Positions 22,953 to 35,837 of a DNA stretch of 64,000 bases are shown piece by piece (the stretch's first letter is position 1; each line of letters starts with the position of its first letter). A program made the position numbers and the translations under genes. Under the pieces are notes generated by a model. It ran no database searches. It had not been told where the DNA came from and was given only the letters and a program-made list of their open reading frames with translations. The stretch spans positions 1,489,092 to 1,553,091 of the forward strand of contig JADCRB010000069.1 in NCBI GenBank assembly GCA_021464245.1. Reading direction: 5' to 3'. Source of the DNA: Carallia brachiata. Taxonomy: Eukaryota; Streptophyta; Magnoliopsida; Malpighiales; Rhizophoraceae.

Positions 22953-23178
22953 AGGTGGACAGGATTAGGTGGACGGAAAATGCACCGAAAATTTTTTTTT
23001 GTGCAATCAGGTGGTTTATTTGTGCAACCAGGCGCTTAATTTTTACAACGAAAAAATATATGAAAAAATACTTCAAAATTTGTTGCAATAATTTAGTTTC
23101 TCGTTGCACAAAAAAATTATCTAGTTGCACAAAAAAATTCCCGCGTCTATTCTCCGTCCACCAAATCCCGTCCACCTA
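22953..23178. mobile_element. MITE with ~23-bp TIRs and TA flanks
   Basis: The left end GGTGGACAGGATTAGGTGG is matched by the reverse complement of the right end, GGTGGACGGGATTTGGTGG; about 21 of the first 23 bases agree. TA lies directly outside both ends, consistent with a Tc1/mariner-type (Stowaway-like) target. The arms also carry several GTGCAA(C/T) motifs in inverted arrangement. No ORF of its own. Confidence 0.65.
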
Positions 23179-25262
23179 TATTTTTCCTTTTTTTTTTAAG
23201 GAAAAGTTTAAAAAGCATAATTTATCAAGATATATGTATAATAATAATATAACTCATGAATAAATTTTTAAAAAAATTAAATGAGTTATTGGATATTATT
23301 ATATAAATTCCGTGTTCACCTATGGCTTATTAAACGTAAAATGTATAATGATGCTTTTTTTTTTTCCTGTTATAAGAGAGGCCAACAGATTTTTTTTTCA
23401 GTTATATAAACAAAAAATTAATCATAAAATAATAACGTAAACTTACTATTTAAATTTAAATCATTAATTATATTAGACTCACAATTCAATCAATAATTAA
23501 AATTTAAAACATAAACTTATATTATTATTTTATTCCTAAATTTTATGTTTATATATTTATTATTTTTTTATAAGTATTTATTATTTTTTTATTATAAGAG
23601 AGGCTAAAAAGTTGAAAAAGAAAAACATAATTATTACGTTTCAACATAGAATTGAGAAGAGTGGGCTTTTATGCCTTGCCGACTAGGCCCGAAACTTTCT
23701 AACATGGACTGGTTCGGCTGGAATTGGGCTTGCGGGGTCAGCCTTTCTAATTTGAATTGCCGCGTCAACAGAACCAAGTCACACTTTGTCCTTTTTTTTT
23801 TTGAGCTTCAAGTCACACTTAGTCATAACTTTAGCAAATGATTTTGAGCACGGTTATTATGTTGCAGATAGATGAAAGGAGGTGGCGGCATTATGGCAAC
23901 CATTCAATTACATATTAATGGTCTTAATTATGATTAGAGTCCTACTAAATTTTGTATCTGTATAATTTTTTTCTTTACTATGATATAGTAATGACTATAT
24001 AAGTACATATCAATTATCAAATCTCAATAAATACTTCTTATCTATACCAATTTTTTAGTCATAAAAAAATTTCTCAAACAGTTATCCCAAATCCATGCGC
24101 ACATTAATATCTTTGGTCCTTCTCATTTTTCGGTTTTCTTTCCTTTTTTTTTTTGTTTTTTTTTTTCTTACAATCGAGGCTTCAAATTGATATTTATAAC
24201 AATCCTTTTCATTTTTCTCTGATTCAGATTAAAATGAATTACAGAATTATATAACAGAAAGATTTCCATGGAAAGTGCCAATTAAATCACGGTGTCAAAT
24301 TTTTGTATTGCAGCATATTAGCCTCTTGTGTTAAGTATCGATGAAAGTGATGTATGAAATATTTTGTCAAGCAATTTTAGAGCAACGAGGGAGAATGAGG
24401 ACACGAAAATGGGCTAAAAGTACAACTTTGACTCCACTTGATTAAAACGCCATGTTTTGGCCGGCTGTTGTTACATAAAGTACCTAATTTCATTTTCCTT
24501 TAATTGTTTGATTAATTGATTATGATTGTAATTTGAATTTGAGGATTTCAATTTCAGTGACTTTAATAATTATATAGGAGCGCTACGTTTGACTTGCAGG
24601 CCTCGTATGCCCTATTAAACTCAATTTTTATTTTTTTCTCTAAAGTCTCAGCGTGGAACAATAATGGTGCCATCACCATTACGTTCCTGTAAATAAATTA
24701 AAAAAAATATTGATTTATCTTAATATATCTTGTGCAGCATTGTATTATGTTGCTTATATCGCTGCTTATGACTTGGGTTTCCAGACCGGGAATTTAAGTG
24801 CATCTAATTTTTAATTTGTATTAAATAACTTCATATAATTGATTGGTCTTACTTGTGACAAACGGAAAATCTTTAGATTGGTCTTAGTTGTGACAAACGG
24901 AAACTTCTAAAGATTTTTTATTGCCTGCAAAATAAACCTAAGGTCTAAAATGTCTTTATATGCTTCCGTTGAAAGTATAAAAGCTGGACCATTATTGAAT
25001 GTAATAGTTTGATAGTAAATTAATATATCTTTTTAAGTATGAGTTGAGTTTGAGTTTTATTATCGTCACTTTGTTTATAAAGTTGGTGAGGTTGTAAAGT
25101 ATAATATTTAATTTAAAATTTATTAATATTGAGATTAGATTTGAGGAAGGTCTATTAGGATCAATCAGTATTTGGATAATAGGTTCTCTTTATGATAGAA
25201 ATTAAATAAAAATGTAAAAGATGACTCCCACTCTCCGTCCACACATGCAATAACTTATATAC

Positions 25263-25266
<4 letters not shown>

Positions 25267-25312
<46 letters not shown>
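25267..25312. repeat. (TA)n microsatellite
   Basis: About 23 TA units followed by a T run of about 18. Confidence 0.95.
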
Positions 25313-25329
<17 letters not shown>

Positions 25330-25753
25330 ATTAGTAAAAAAAATAAAAAAATCAGTCTGTGTTGTATGAATTTAGGCAGCTTTCCATTTAGATCGTGCAA
25401 CAATGATTAGGTTATTAAACAGCGGCCACAAAAAATTAGTTGCACGAAGTTCAAAATATAGGGCCACCCACCACCGGGATGCAGACATTCTTTCACAGGG
25501 CACAAAAGGAGCTGCCTACACGGATCTGATTTTTTTTAATTATAATAGAGGTTGAAAGATACTCAAAAAAGAAAAAAAAATTTGAGTTATTAAAATTTAA
25601 ATTTAAAATTAAAAAATTGTAGAGAAATATCTCAATTAATTATACTATAAATAAAGACTGTGCGAAATTGTTATTCATTCCATTCTGATGTGCCAAAAAT
25701 AGTGAATGCCTTTTTTTCCACTCCGAATGTCATTTAGCGTAAGTGACTTACAC

Positions 25754-26495
25754 GGGGTGTTTTGGTTAACTTTTGAAGGGGTGCATTTACGTTTTATCTT
25801 TAAAAAGTAGGAAGATAGGTGTTTGGTAAACTTTTTAGTGTTGCTTTTTGATTCTGCTTATTTCCTTATTTGACTTCCTAACAGCAGCTGATTGAAAAGC
25901 AGCTCCGACCTACTTTTTACTACTTTTTAGATTACTTTTCACTTTTTAATATTAATAATAATTTATATGAACTAAATTACTCTTAAAGAATATTTACATA
26001 ATTTTACTATTATTTTTTTTACTTCACATATGAATTAGATATGTTAATTTATTTTATTAGTATTTATATAATTTCAATAATTTTTTTTCAAATATTCTTA
26101 AATAATATTTTTTTACTTTAATTTTCTTTAATGTGGACATTTATAAAAAAAATCTCAAATATAATAATTTTTATAATTTAATAAAAATTAATATTTTTTT
26201 TAAAAAAGTTAAAAATTAAGTAAAATAATTCTCAATATTATTTATAAAATATTATTCTAAAATATAAAATTATAAAATATAAAATTAAAAATATTTAATA
26301 TAATATATCAACACAAATTATATATCTAAATTAGACATTTCATTATTCAACAGTAACATTCAGTATAAAATTAACCAAATACTTTATTAATTTTATCAGT
26401 AATCAGTAACAGCAAGTAAAAATCAGTAATCAGCAGCAGCAATCAGTAACAACAATCAGTAACAGCAACATTTAACAGTTAACCCAAACAGGCCC
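25754..26495. mobile_element. TIR element (~742 bp), TGTTTGG-type ends
   Basis: The left end GGGGTGTTTTGGTTAAC pairs with the reverse complement of the right end, GGGCCTGTTTGGGTTAAC. Inside the right end is a cluster of short direct repeats (CAGTAATCAGTAACAGCA variants at about 26395-26470). No coding capacity; a non-autonomous DNA element. Confidence 0.55.
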
Positions 26496-29017
26496 TTAGT
26501 ATATGACAAAATACTTTAATAATTCATCGTCTGACATCATTCAAAAAATTTGGGCGATAATTTATGTGGATCTAGATCAACTTTGTGCTGCTCATATCCA
26601 CCAGTTTGTAAATCTGAGAAAGTCAAGCAAAGATGCGTATGCACGGCAATGACATAAATGTTTTCTAATATTCCCTTTTAATCGAAACGACAAGCAAATT
26701 CCTTCTAATACGTCGCTTACAAGTTAGAACAAAATTATACTAATTAAAAAAAAAATTGCTTTATTTGGACTGTGTGGAATTGTCCTTTTGGATTTTTACT
26801 GATTTTTTATCAGGCTTTTGACTGGCAATTGTGATGACGTTTTGGGTTGATAAAACTTTGAATGTTTCCAATGCCCTGCATAGTTTTTCTCCTTATTGAA
26901 AGAGAACCAAAAAGTTGCAGTCCGCTTAAGACATTGTAGGATCGTGGAGGACATAATTATGAATAATAGAAAAAGGGAAAATATTAGGTGAGTTATTTTA
27001 AGTGAAATTAAAATAATGTGAATTATTTGATAATTAATTTTAAAAAATTAAAAAATTGATAAATTATTAAATTTTATTAAATAAATTTATAACGTACACC
27101 TAATTCCCTAAGTAGTGATCTTAAAAAAAAAAAAAAAGGGTAATCTGAAGCATCAAGGATAATTATCATTGACTTTCGTGAAATAGGCATGGTTCCAGTT
27201 TGTCGTGCCCACGATGGGTTGGAAGTTCTGGCCAGGGCTAATGGTTTCATCATTTCTGGTTTAATTTAAAAAAAAAAGACTTATTGACCACGACATTTTG
27301 ATATTATAAATTATTAAATTATAAAAAAATATATTAAAATTTTTTAAAATATAAATTAATTGTTAGATTTCTTCCATATCTATATACGCGTGCTTTGATT
27401 TCAAATGTTTGTGGTCGTGGTCCCACCAACCACCACTGACCCTGTAGCACACATTTGTTATATTTTGACGTAGTTCCCTCTACTATTCGGTGCTGCTAGC
27501 TGTTAAATTGTGTGGATTTCCGCCATTTTACGTCCTTTTCTGCGTTTTGGTTGAGAATGCTTAATGTAATTAATCAATATGTTGCCCATCTGGCAGTATT
27601 TGCTTGATTCTCTAAACAAGATCCTTTCTTGTGTCTCAGCATCAACGATTAAAAATTATTCGGTTTAACACCTATTCGACTGTTTATTCAATAAATTGTA
27701 AGCAATTGATGCACGCTAGGAACGATTGGATGTATATTTTAAGCGAATCAAATGCATATTTTATTGTCATAGACACAAATTTATGTTATTTATAATTATT
27801 CTACATCCAATCTTCTATGATATGGATCAAAGAGCAATAGCTCACTGGTGTTGGAGTTTTTTTTTTTTTTTGTCTTGGAGGGATCTTAGAGGTGTTATGC
27901 TCTATATTGGTACTGTTTATGATTAAATTAATGATTTAATTATTTAAAAAAAAATAGAAACAAAGTAATACAATCCTAGAAAGGATTTTTTTAACTCTTA
28001 TTCCCCTCCCCCCCCAAAAAAAAAGAAAGGTTTTTGTTTGAACTTCGGAGTAACATTAACATAAGAGAGGATAAAAAAAAAAAAAAAACAATGGCCGTTG
28101 GTTTCCTATACGGAATGCAATTAGCATCCAGCCTGTCTGCAGTAGGTTGGGTACATTTGAGTCATCGAACACTGCAGCCTGTCTTCACGATTTCTTTTCA
28201 TGGTATTTTGCCCTTTTGTCATGCGCCAAAGAGATCATTGCCGAATCTTCCAAGAACGGGTTTCTGAAAACCTTATTCAATGGGGCTTTCTCGTGTGTTG
28301 TAGGAAGACATTCCCTGTCACTGTTGATATATCTTTTTTCGATCTTTTCCCCTTCTCACCGATTTCAAATGAAGAAAAAATTTTATAACGAGGCAGTGGG
28401 AGCAATATGGTAAATGTGTTTTAATGTAATATAATTTAGTTAAAGAATTATTACACCTAAAAAATAGTATGAGTATCGCAAATAATTTACTTTTAATATA
28501 ACATAAGTGGATAAACAGTATATCAAACAGCATCTAATGACTTATTTATTTATTATTTTTTAAATTCAACTATTTAATAGTTTATATTACTATATATTCA
28601 TACGTATATAATGTGTTATTGTACCCTTTGTAATTTTTTAAATAATATATAAATAATTATATAAACTATATTCTTTTATTCACCTCTTATTAACTATGTC
28701 GCTAATAGTAATAATATCTGTAATTTAAAAATTATGCCCTGTAAAATAATAAAATTGACTTTTCGGCTTTCGCCGTCTTACGGTAACGTAGGAAAAAAAT
28801 CTTTGGACCGATCAGTTAGTTTCTTTTTTGTTTTTTCTTTAATTCTGAAAATAACCTTCCAATTTAAGGACTAAGAAAAAGTCAGAGAGAGGGGTGAAGA
28901 GACGCGGGAAAGAGATTGGGTGATGTGGTAGTATTAGCCACACAAATTTTGTGGTTTTTTTTAAATAATATATATAACATACGCACAATTAAGATAAATA
29001 AGAAAGAATGATAATAA

Positions 29018-29039
29018 TATATATATATATATATATATA
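29018..29039. repeat. (TA)n microsatellite
   Basis: Eleven TA units. Confidence 0.9.
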
Positions 29040-30031
29040 ATTATTAAAAAAAATTCTTACATATTTGTATAATTTTTTTAAAAATTTATATGTACATCTC
29101 GTGTAACACTCGTACCTATCACATCAACCATTTCTATGCTCTTTCTATTTTCTGTAGTATTGTAATTGAATACAAAAGATTAATAATTCTTATGCATCCA
29201 ACATCGGTTGAATATTCCAACCATCTATAGCGAAGCAACCAAAACTGGCCACGAAACACCAAACCTCTGAAGTTTAACGCACTCTGTTTAAGCCACTCCA
29301 AACACAAGGAAAAGGAAGAAAGCATCAAAGAAACCAAAAAGTATAACCAACTTTACTTTGACCGAAAAAAAGTATAACCAACTGCTTCTTTATTCATAAA
29401 ATATATGTAAGTCTTTTTCCAAGGCTCTCGTTTAATAGTACTAAACTGTATGCCGGCAGAAAGCTGTCTCTGACAATAGTGTGTTCTTTTTTCTCCCCCT
29501 CTTTATTATCTGTTTGCACGTTATATGCTTCACACGTATATATACGCGTTGAACAATTCATCAGAAGTTTGAAGAAACCCCAAAAACCAAAATGATGGCC
29601 AAACACCAAAGAAATACTAAGTGCTGTTTTCTCTTTCTTGTTGGTTTTGGAGGAGCCTCTATTTCTGTGTAATTCTTTCGCTTTTAGTCCACACGTTTTT
29701 CAAGATAACTTTTTTCTAGGTTGATTTCCTTTTCTGGGTCTTTTTTTCTATTTCTTTGATTGAATAAAGTTCCATTCTTTAAGCCCTGCCCGTGTTTGAA
29801 ACTTGGGTGTTCTGGATCCTTGTTATAGTCCTTTTCTTGGCATTTTAGTTGAAGGGTCTTGGTTTTTGGATTATTTGGTTGACTGGGTGTTTGTAGACTG
29901 GTTGACATAGAATGATGATTATTATCAATGGAGGTGGCAAAAGAAGCCATCTTTTGTTGTTGAATTTTCACTGTAAATGATATATTAGGTTCCAATTTTT
30001 TAGTAATAGCATTATTTCTTACTGTAGTAGC

Positions 30032-33000
30032 ATGGGTTGTATTGCTTCTAAGGATGCTAGCCAAAAGAGCCCAAGAGAGGGGCAAGCGCGTAAGGGTTCT
30101 TTTGATAGACGCGTTGCCCATGTTAATTCATCAAGAAGGGATGAGGGGATTCGAACAAAGAATAGATTCGACAGTGGAGATGTCAAGGTTAAGCTGATTG
30201 ACAAGAAATCAGTCAGTTCAAGTAAGTTATACGATCATCTTATTAAGAATCATCAGCCAATTGAGAGTCAAATTGACAAAAAGCAAGTTGTGAATTATGA
30301 AGTTGCTGTAAATAGTCATTCTCAGTCTGAGAGAAAGGGGATAGAGAAGTTTAATGTACAGGTTCTTAGTCATCCGGGTATGGGGAGAGTGATAAACAGT
30401 TCAGAAGCGGAGCAGGTTGCAGCAGGGTGGCCTTCTTGGCTTGCCTCTGCAGCAGGAGAAGCTATCAGAGGATGGGTGCCGCGGCAGGCCAATACTTTTG
30501 AGAAGTTAGAAAAGGTATGTGTAATTCTTTTCTTAATGGTTAAAATTATGTTAAAAATTTTCGTTTTTCTAATAATTCATATCATTAATTCATATTTGTT
30601 GTTCGGATAGCGCTTGTTAATCCCCATGAATGTAATGCTGTTGAAACTACTAACTACCATGCCATTTTAAACTCATTGTCTTATGTTTGCTTGAACTGAA
30701 TTGATTTTCGGTTAACTTATGTAAAAATTTGTAGAAGTATAGGCCCAATAATTTAAACGGATAATAAGAGAAAAAAAATAAATAATATTAAATGAGTTTT
30801 TAGATATTTTATCTTATTTAAAACCTTAAGTTTTAGGGTATGAGTCTTCTAACCATACATATATATTGTTTTACTCATTCATTCCTTTTCAATATGAGAC
30901 TTTTATATTTTACACTCCAACACGCTCTCTCACGCGAAAGTCTAACTCACCTGGGATGGGTCCAATTCAATTAAGTTGGATCCAGCTCACTTGGGCTGAT
31001 TCTAGTTCACTATTAAATGTAAGGGGCAGCAACATTCGAGCTGTGATACCATATAAAAATTTGTAAAAGTATAAGAAAGAAACAAATAATATTAAATGAG
31101 TTTTTAGACACCATATCTTATCTAAAACTTTAAACTTAGGTTATGGGTCTTCTAACTACACTTATATATTGCTTTACTCCTTTATTCTTTCCAATATGAG
31201 ACTTTTATGTTTTACACTCCAATAACTTATATTCCTTATTCAAATATATATAGATCTAAAGACAAAACAATAGTTCAAACCTCAACTCCTTCAAATCCTA
31301 TCTATTCCTTTTCCCAAATTTAAAAAAAAAAAAAAGAAAAAAGATTAAAATGACAAAATTTAGCATTTCATAAACATACGCCAACTCTTCTAACACCATC
31401 GGTTTTAGTCCCAATCATTTCAAGTGAGACTAGAATTTATATATCTGTCAATTTGTCCTGGTTTTCAGATTGTGATGTTGGTTGTTTAAAATTTTCCATG
31501 TCCTCACATATGCTTTAAAAAATCCTGCACTTTGGAAGTTGGGGGACTGAGTGTCTTCAGCATGCACGACTAATTTATTCTTTGCACTGATATATTCATT
31601 TCTCTTGTCTAATTTGGCTTTGATGACAACTTACTCTTGCAGATTGGTCAGGGAACTTACAGTAACGTTTACAAGGCCCGTGATGTCACTTACGATAAAA
31701 TTGTCGCCCTTAAAAAAGTTCGGTTTGATTGTAATGATTCAGAAAGTGTCAAATTTATGGCTCGTGAAATTCTTATCTTACGGAGGCTTGATCACCCCAA
31801 TATAATTAAATTGGAAGGGCTGATAACGTCCCAGACATCTTCCAGCTTGTACCTTATCTTTGAGTACATGGAACATGATCTTACAGGACTCACTGCACTT
31901 CCAGGCATCAAGTTCACAGAACCGCAGGTACTCTTCATGAAGTTGTGATAATTCTCTTACTTTTTAGGAACTTTTGCTCAATTTATGTCTGGCTGCAAAT
32001 GTTGATTGATTGAAAAACAAAAATATATAAGTGTGTGTGTGCAAAGTTATCATCATACTTATGTTATGTTCATACTTGTTGTAGATCAAATGTTACATGC
32101 GGCAACTTTTGAGCGGACTAGATTATTGTCATAGCCGCTGTGTTCTGCATCGTGACATAAAAGGTTCAAATTTGCTTATTAACAACGATGGCATCTTGAA
32201 AATTGTGGACTTTGGCTTGGCAAGTTTCTTTGATCCTGCCAGTAGTGCTCAATTGACTAGCCGTGTGGTGACACTTTGGTATAGAGCACCGGAACTTTTA
32301 CTTGGAGCATCTCACTATGGAGTTGCTGTAGATCTATGGAGCACTGGTTGCATACTTGGAGAACTATATACTGGAAAGCCTATCTTGCCTGGGAGAACAG
32401 AGGTAACATGTCTGCAAACACCGTCTACCTTCTTCATTGTTGCCTGTGACTACCAATGAAATGTCATTGCCTTACCATAAATGGTTAAAATCCTCCGTCC
32501 TTTACATTTTATAATTATCTATATGAGGACGACAATGAGTTCTAGGATTAACCTATCCATTTTTCTACTTTCTTGTGTTAAGAAACATCCCATGTATGAG
32601 ATCTTTAAGGTGCAGTAGCCTGATCTGCATCATATCAGTATTTCAGGCCTGTTGAACACATGTAGTTATTGGTGTTTCAGTGTAAAAATTTCCAGATACC
32701 CCCATTCATGTTATGTATCTTTAGAAAATGTTCAATTCTGAAAAACAAAAAAACTAATTAAGGTTACCTGATTCTTTTTTGTAAAGATTTTTAGAAACGT
32801 AGGCCCAGTAACTTAGATGGATTACAAGAGGGAAGAAACAAGCAACACTAAATGAATTTTTTGAACGCCACATTTTACCTAAAACCTTAAGGTTAGGTTT
32901 TGGTCTTCTAACTACACTCATATGTTGATTTACTCCTTCGTTCTTTTCCAGTATGAAGATTTCTATATCTTATACTCCAACACGCCCCCTCACGTGAAAG

Positions 33001-34073
33001 CCCAACTCACTTGGGTTGAGCTCAGCTCACTTGAACTGGAAGTGTGAATAAACAACGAAAATTCAACTCACCTAGGTTGGCTTTAGTTCATCATTAAATA
33101 TAAGGGACAGTGAAGCGTAGGTCCAGTAACTTAGATGGATCACAAGAGAGAATAAACAAGCAACACTAAATGGTTTTTTAAACCTACATCTTGCCTAAAA
33201 CCTTAAACTTTAGGTTATGGGTCTTCTAATCACACTTATATCTTAATTTACTTTTTCTTTCTTTTTCAATATGAGATTTTTATATCTTACATAACATTTT
33301 TCTCCCATGTAGGTTGAGCAAGTACATAAAATTCTTAAGTTATGTGGCTCACCCTCTGAGGATTATTTGAAGTCATCAAAATTGCCTCATGTGTCAGTAA
33401 TGAAGACTCAACGACTATATAGACGATGTGTTGCTGAAACATTTAAGGATTTTCCTGCTTCTGCTGTTGGGCTTATGGATACCTTGCTTTCAATAGATCC
33501 TGCTAATCGAGGAACTGCAGCTTTGGCTCTCGGGAGTGAGGTTTGTGAATTTTCATAATTTTTCTCTTATTGGCTTAAAAATTCTTTAGCAAGGGATAGT
33601 CCTCTACCTTGAAAAGTTATTTGATTTCTAATACTCAAATGAACTTTGTGATTCTCTTCTTGGCTTAAAAGTTCTTTAGCAAGTGATAGTACTCTATTCG
33701 AATGAACATTTTGATTTTTCCTCATCTGTGCATCCCTAATTGTTACTCTCTTGTCTGCATTATTTGCTTTTTTTTCATCTCATCATCAAGTTAATTAATA
33801 GTGAAATTTTCTTTTATTGGCTTAAAATTTCTTTAGCAAGTGATATTACTCTAACTTGAAAAGCTATTTGATTTCTGACACTCTAACGATTCTGTGGTTA
33901 TATATGAATACAGTATATTGGCTTATAATCTCTCTCTCTCTCTCTCTTTATCCCTCTGTCTGACAACAGTTCTTTACTACAAAGCCATTTGCTTGTGATC
34001 CTTCAAGTTTGCCGAAATACCCACCCAGCAAAGAGATTGATGCTAAAATACGTGACAGAGAAGCGAGAAGGTA

Positions 34074-34106
<33 letters not shown>

Positions 34107-35837
34107 AATTTATGGCTAGTATTCCAAAGAGATATTTATTTGCTCATAGGAAGTGGCGGTAAAATTGCTAACATGTGCATAAATATTTCACAGGCAAGGA
34201 GCAGCTGGTGGCAGGGGAAATAGGCCAAAAGAAAATGTGGCTGTTCTACCACCCAATGCCAATCCTGAGCTGGGTGTGTCACTGCAGGTAACTGTTGGCA
34301 AGGTTTCCATATGTGGCATGTCTTTCAGTTCTAGTTGAATTGAAAGTCCAATCATCCTAGTGAAAGCTTCTTTAAAAATTTGAACTATTAACTGATTTGT
34401 GTGGAGCCATAAGTGGCTTGAGAATTTTAAGAAAAATGTCCAACCGAGAGCTTCTTCATCTCTTCTGGTCTCAATGCATCAATAGCTTATGTGAAAGTGA
34501 GCCCGTGGATAATTATACATAATGCAAATAACCTTGAGCTTCATGCTTCGACATCTGTGTGTATTTTTCTAATGCAAAGTATTTGTTTACGGCAATGACT
34601 GGCAAGAGTTGTGTGTATAGATTATTGTTCGCAATTAGTTCTGCATCTAGAAATGTGATTATTTACGGATAGTTTGTTCATTGTTTTAGTTCTCCAAAAC
34701 AGAAAATGTGTGCTTGGGATTGCTATATAAACATGATGAAATCCCTAAATTCTTTTTGCGTCTATCATGTCAAGTCTCGGAAACAGCTGAAATACCTAGA
34801 TCCTTGGTGTAACTATAAAGATACTCCATTGTGACTGGAGATCACAGATTTGAGTCGCAGGAACGACATTCTTGTGAAAATAAGGGCAAGGTTGTGTACG
34901 TGTGACCTATCTTTAGACCTCATTTTGTAGAAGTTTAGGGAATTATGATTCCCTTCTTTCCTTTATCTGTCATGTCAAGTCTGTTTTTCACTCCTTTTTT
35001 TTTTTTAAATCATTGCTTTCGTTTCTTTGTTATATCTATCTGTTAATTATTTCTTTTTCATTCGAATCAACACAAATACGTTTGCTCCTGATTACAGAGA
35101 AGAGATCGTGAATATTCAAATAGTAAACGTGAGATGTTGAATGCCCAAAAGGAGCAAACTGCTTCTGGTTTTCTGCTTAATCCCTCCAAACAAACTCAAG
35201 CTGGAAGAGGGGGGAGAGGAGACTACTTGGAGCATCAACGCAAAAGAGCATCATATTCAGGGCCGTTGGTCCATGGAGCCGGGTGGATGAAGGCTGGAAG
35301 GGATATTAATAACCCTCAAGTCCTCCCAGCTAGATCCAACCCACCAAGAGTGTCTGGTTTAGTAGCATCTAGAACTTCATTGTCTGAATACCCTCCAGAG
35401 AAACTGGGCGCCTCAATGCGAGAGACAGTCAAGCAGGTAGGCCGGTCTCAGAGATCACTCTATGGAGTGGAGTCCATGAGAAGGCAGGATCAAAATGATC
35501 CGACGCAGAGGATGGCAGAGTCACCACAGACAGGACGTATAAAAGAACCAAATCTGGTAAGCTTATAATTGACAGAATTCTATGATATAGTTTAGTGTCT
35601 CACATACTAAGCGCTCCTCTTATTTACCTCATGATCAACACTTGGAATCATTATCTTTCTATTTGTCTTCAGTATGTTCGTGGGCCAAGGGGAAACAAGA
35701 TCTATGTTTCTGGTCCATTACTCGTTCCATCAAACAATATGGAACAAATGCTCAAAGACCATGATCGCAGGATCCAAGAATTTGCTCGACGGAGACTCGA
35801 CAAGGCAAAACTTGAGAAAGTGAATGCTCAGTATTAA
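30032..35837 (+). CDS. CDK-like Ser/Thr protein kinase, N-myristoylation signal, eight exons
   Basis: Exons are 30032-30514, 31643-31927, 32085-32402, 33313-33540, 33970-34070, 34194-34287, 35098-35556 and 35673-35837, giving 710 residues with the frame intact throughout. The protein begins MGCIASKDASQ, a myristoylation/palmitoylation signal for membrane attachment. A basic, disordered ~130-residue region follows, then GWVPRQANTFEKLEK, which leads into the kinase domain. Kinase motifs: GQGTYSNV (ATP loop), catalytic Lys ~185 (ALKKV), VLHRDIKGSNLL (Asp ~280), VDFGLASF (Asp ~298), LWYRAPELLLG and WSTGCILGEL. The C-terminal half is Arg/Ser/Pro-rich and ends FARRRLDKAKLEKVNAQY. This matches the plant CDK-like group containing At1g54610-type kinases; substrates are unknown. 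Introns 1 and 3 each carry a TRIM element, the second abutting the exon 4 acceptor. Confidence 0.93.
30720..31224 (-). mobile_element. TRIM (miniature LTR retrotransposon) in kinase intron 1
   Basis: 505-bp element flanked by ACTTA at 30715-30719 and 31225-31229 (5-bp target duplication). Terminal repeats are 30720-30922 (203 bp, TGTAAAAATTTG to CTCCAACA) and 31052-31224 (173 bp, diverged). On the minus strand the sequence immediately after the 5' LTR is TGGTATCACAGC (31051-31040), a one-mismatch match to the initiator-Met tRNA primer-binding site of plant LTR elements. The ~129-bp interior has no coding capacity. Orientation is antisense to the kinase gene. Confidence 0.8.
32780..33296 (-). 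mobile_element. TRIM in kinase intron 3, abutting the exon 4 splice acceptor
   Basis: Related to the intron 1 element and in the same orientation. The left LTR is 32780-32982 (again 203 bp, TGTAAAGATT to CTCCAACA). The interior shares the CACGTGAAAGCCCAACTCAC and ATTAAATATAAGGGACAG segments with its partner. The right LTR is about 33111-33296 and has lost roughly 15-20 bases at its start together with the primer-binding site. Both sides are flanked by TTTTT (32775-32779, 33297-33301), consistent with a 5-bp target duplication. The exon 4 acceptor AG ends at 33312. Confidence 0.75.

Larger units (their letters stand above)
22672..29680. other. Long gene-free interval
   Basis: About 7 kb of AT-rich DNA. 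It contains two TIR elements (22953-23178, 25754-26495), (TA)n tracts at 25267-25312 and 29018-29039, many T runs and a small A-rich insertion near 29353-29366. Short open frames at 27726-28413 (for example one starting MAVGFLYGMQLASSLSAVGW at 28091) have no recognisable domain and no splice-supported extension. I see no supported gene. Confidence 0.55.

Noticed and set aside
22955..23263. Open frames on both strands within the MITE
   Set aside because: The two translations are near mirror copies caused by the inverted repeat; not coding.
28034..28413. Overlapping open frames starting MAVGFLYGMQL
   Set aside because: No domain, no supported splice sites and three competing frames; could be a gene relic but nothing supports a call.
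33241..33312. Exon 4 beginning upstream within the LTR
   Set aside because: The frame upstream of GTTGAG is closed, and the kinase sequence resumes exactly at 33313 after a TGTAG acceptor.
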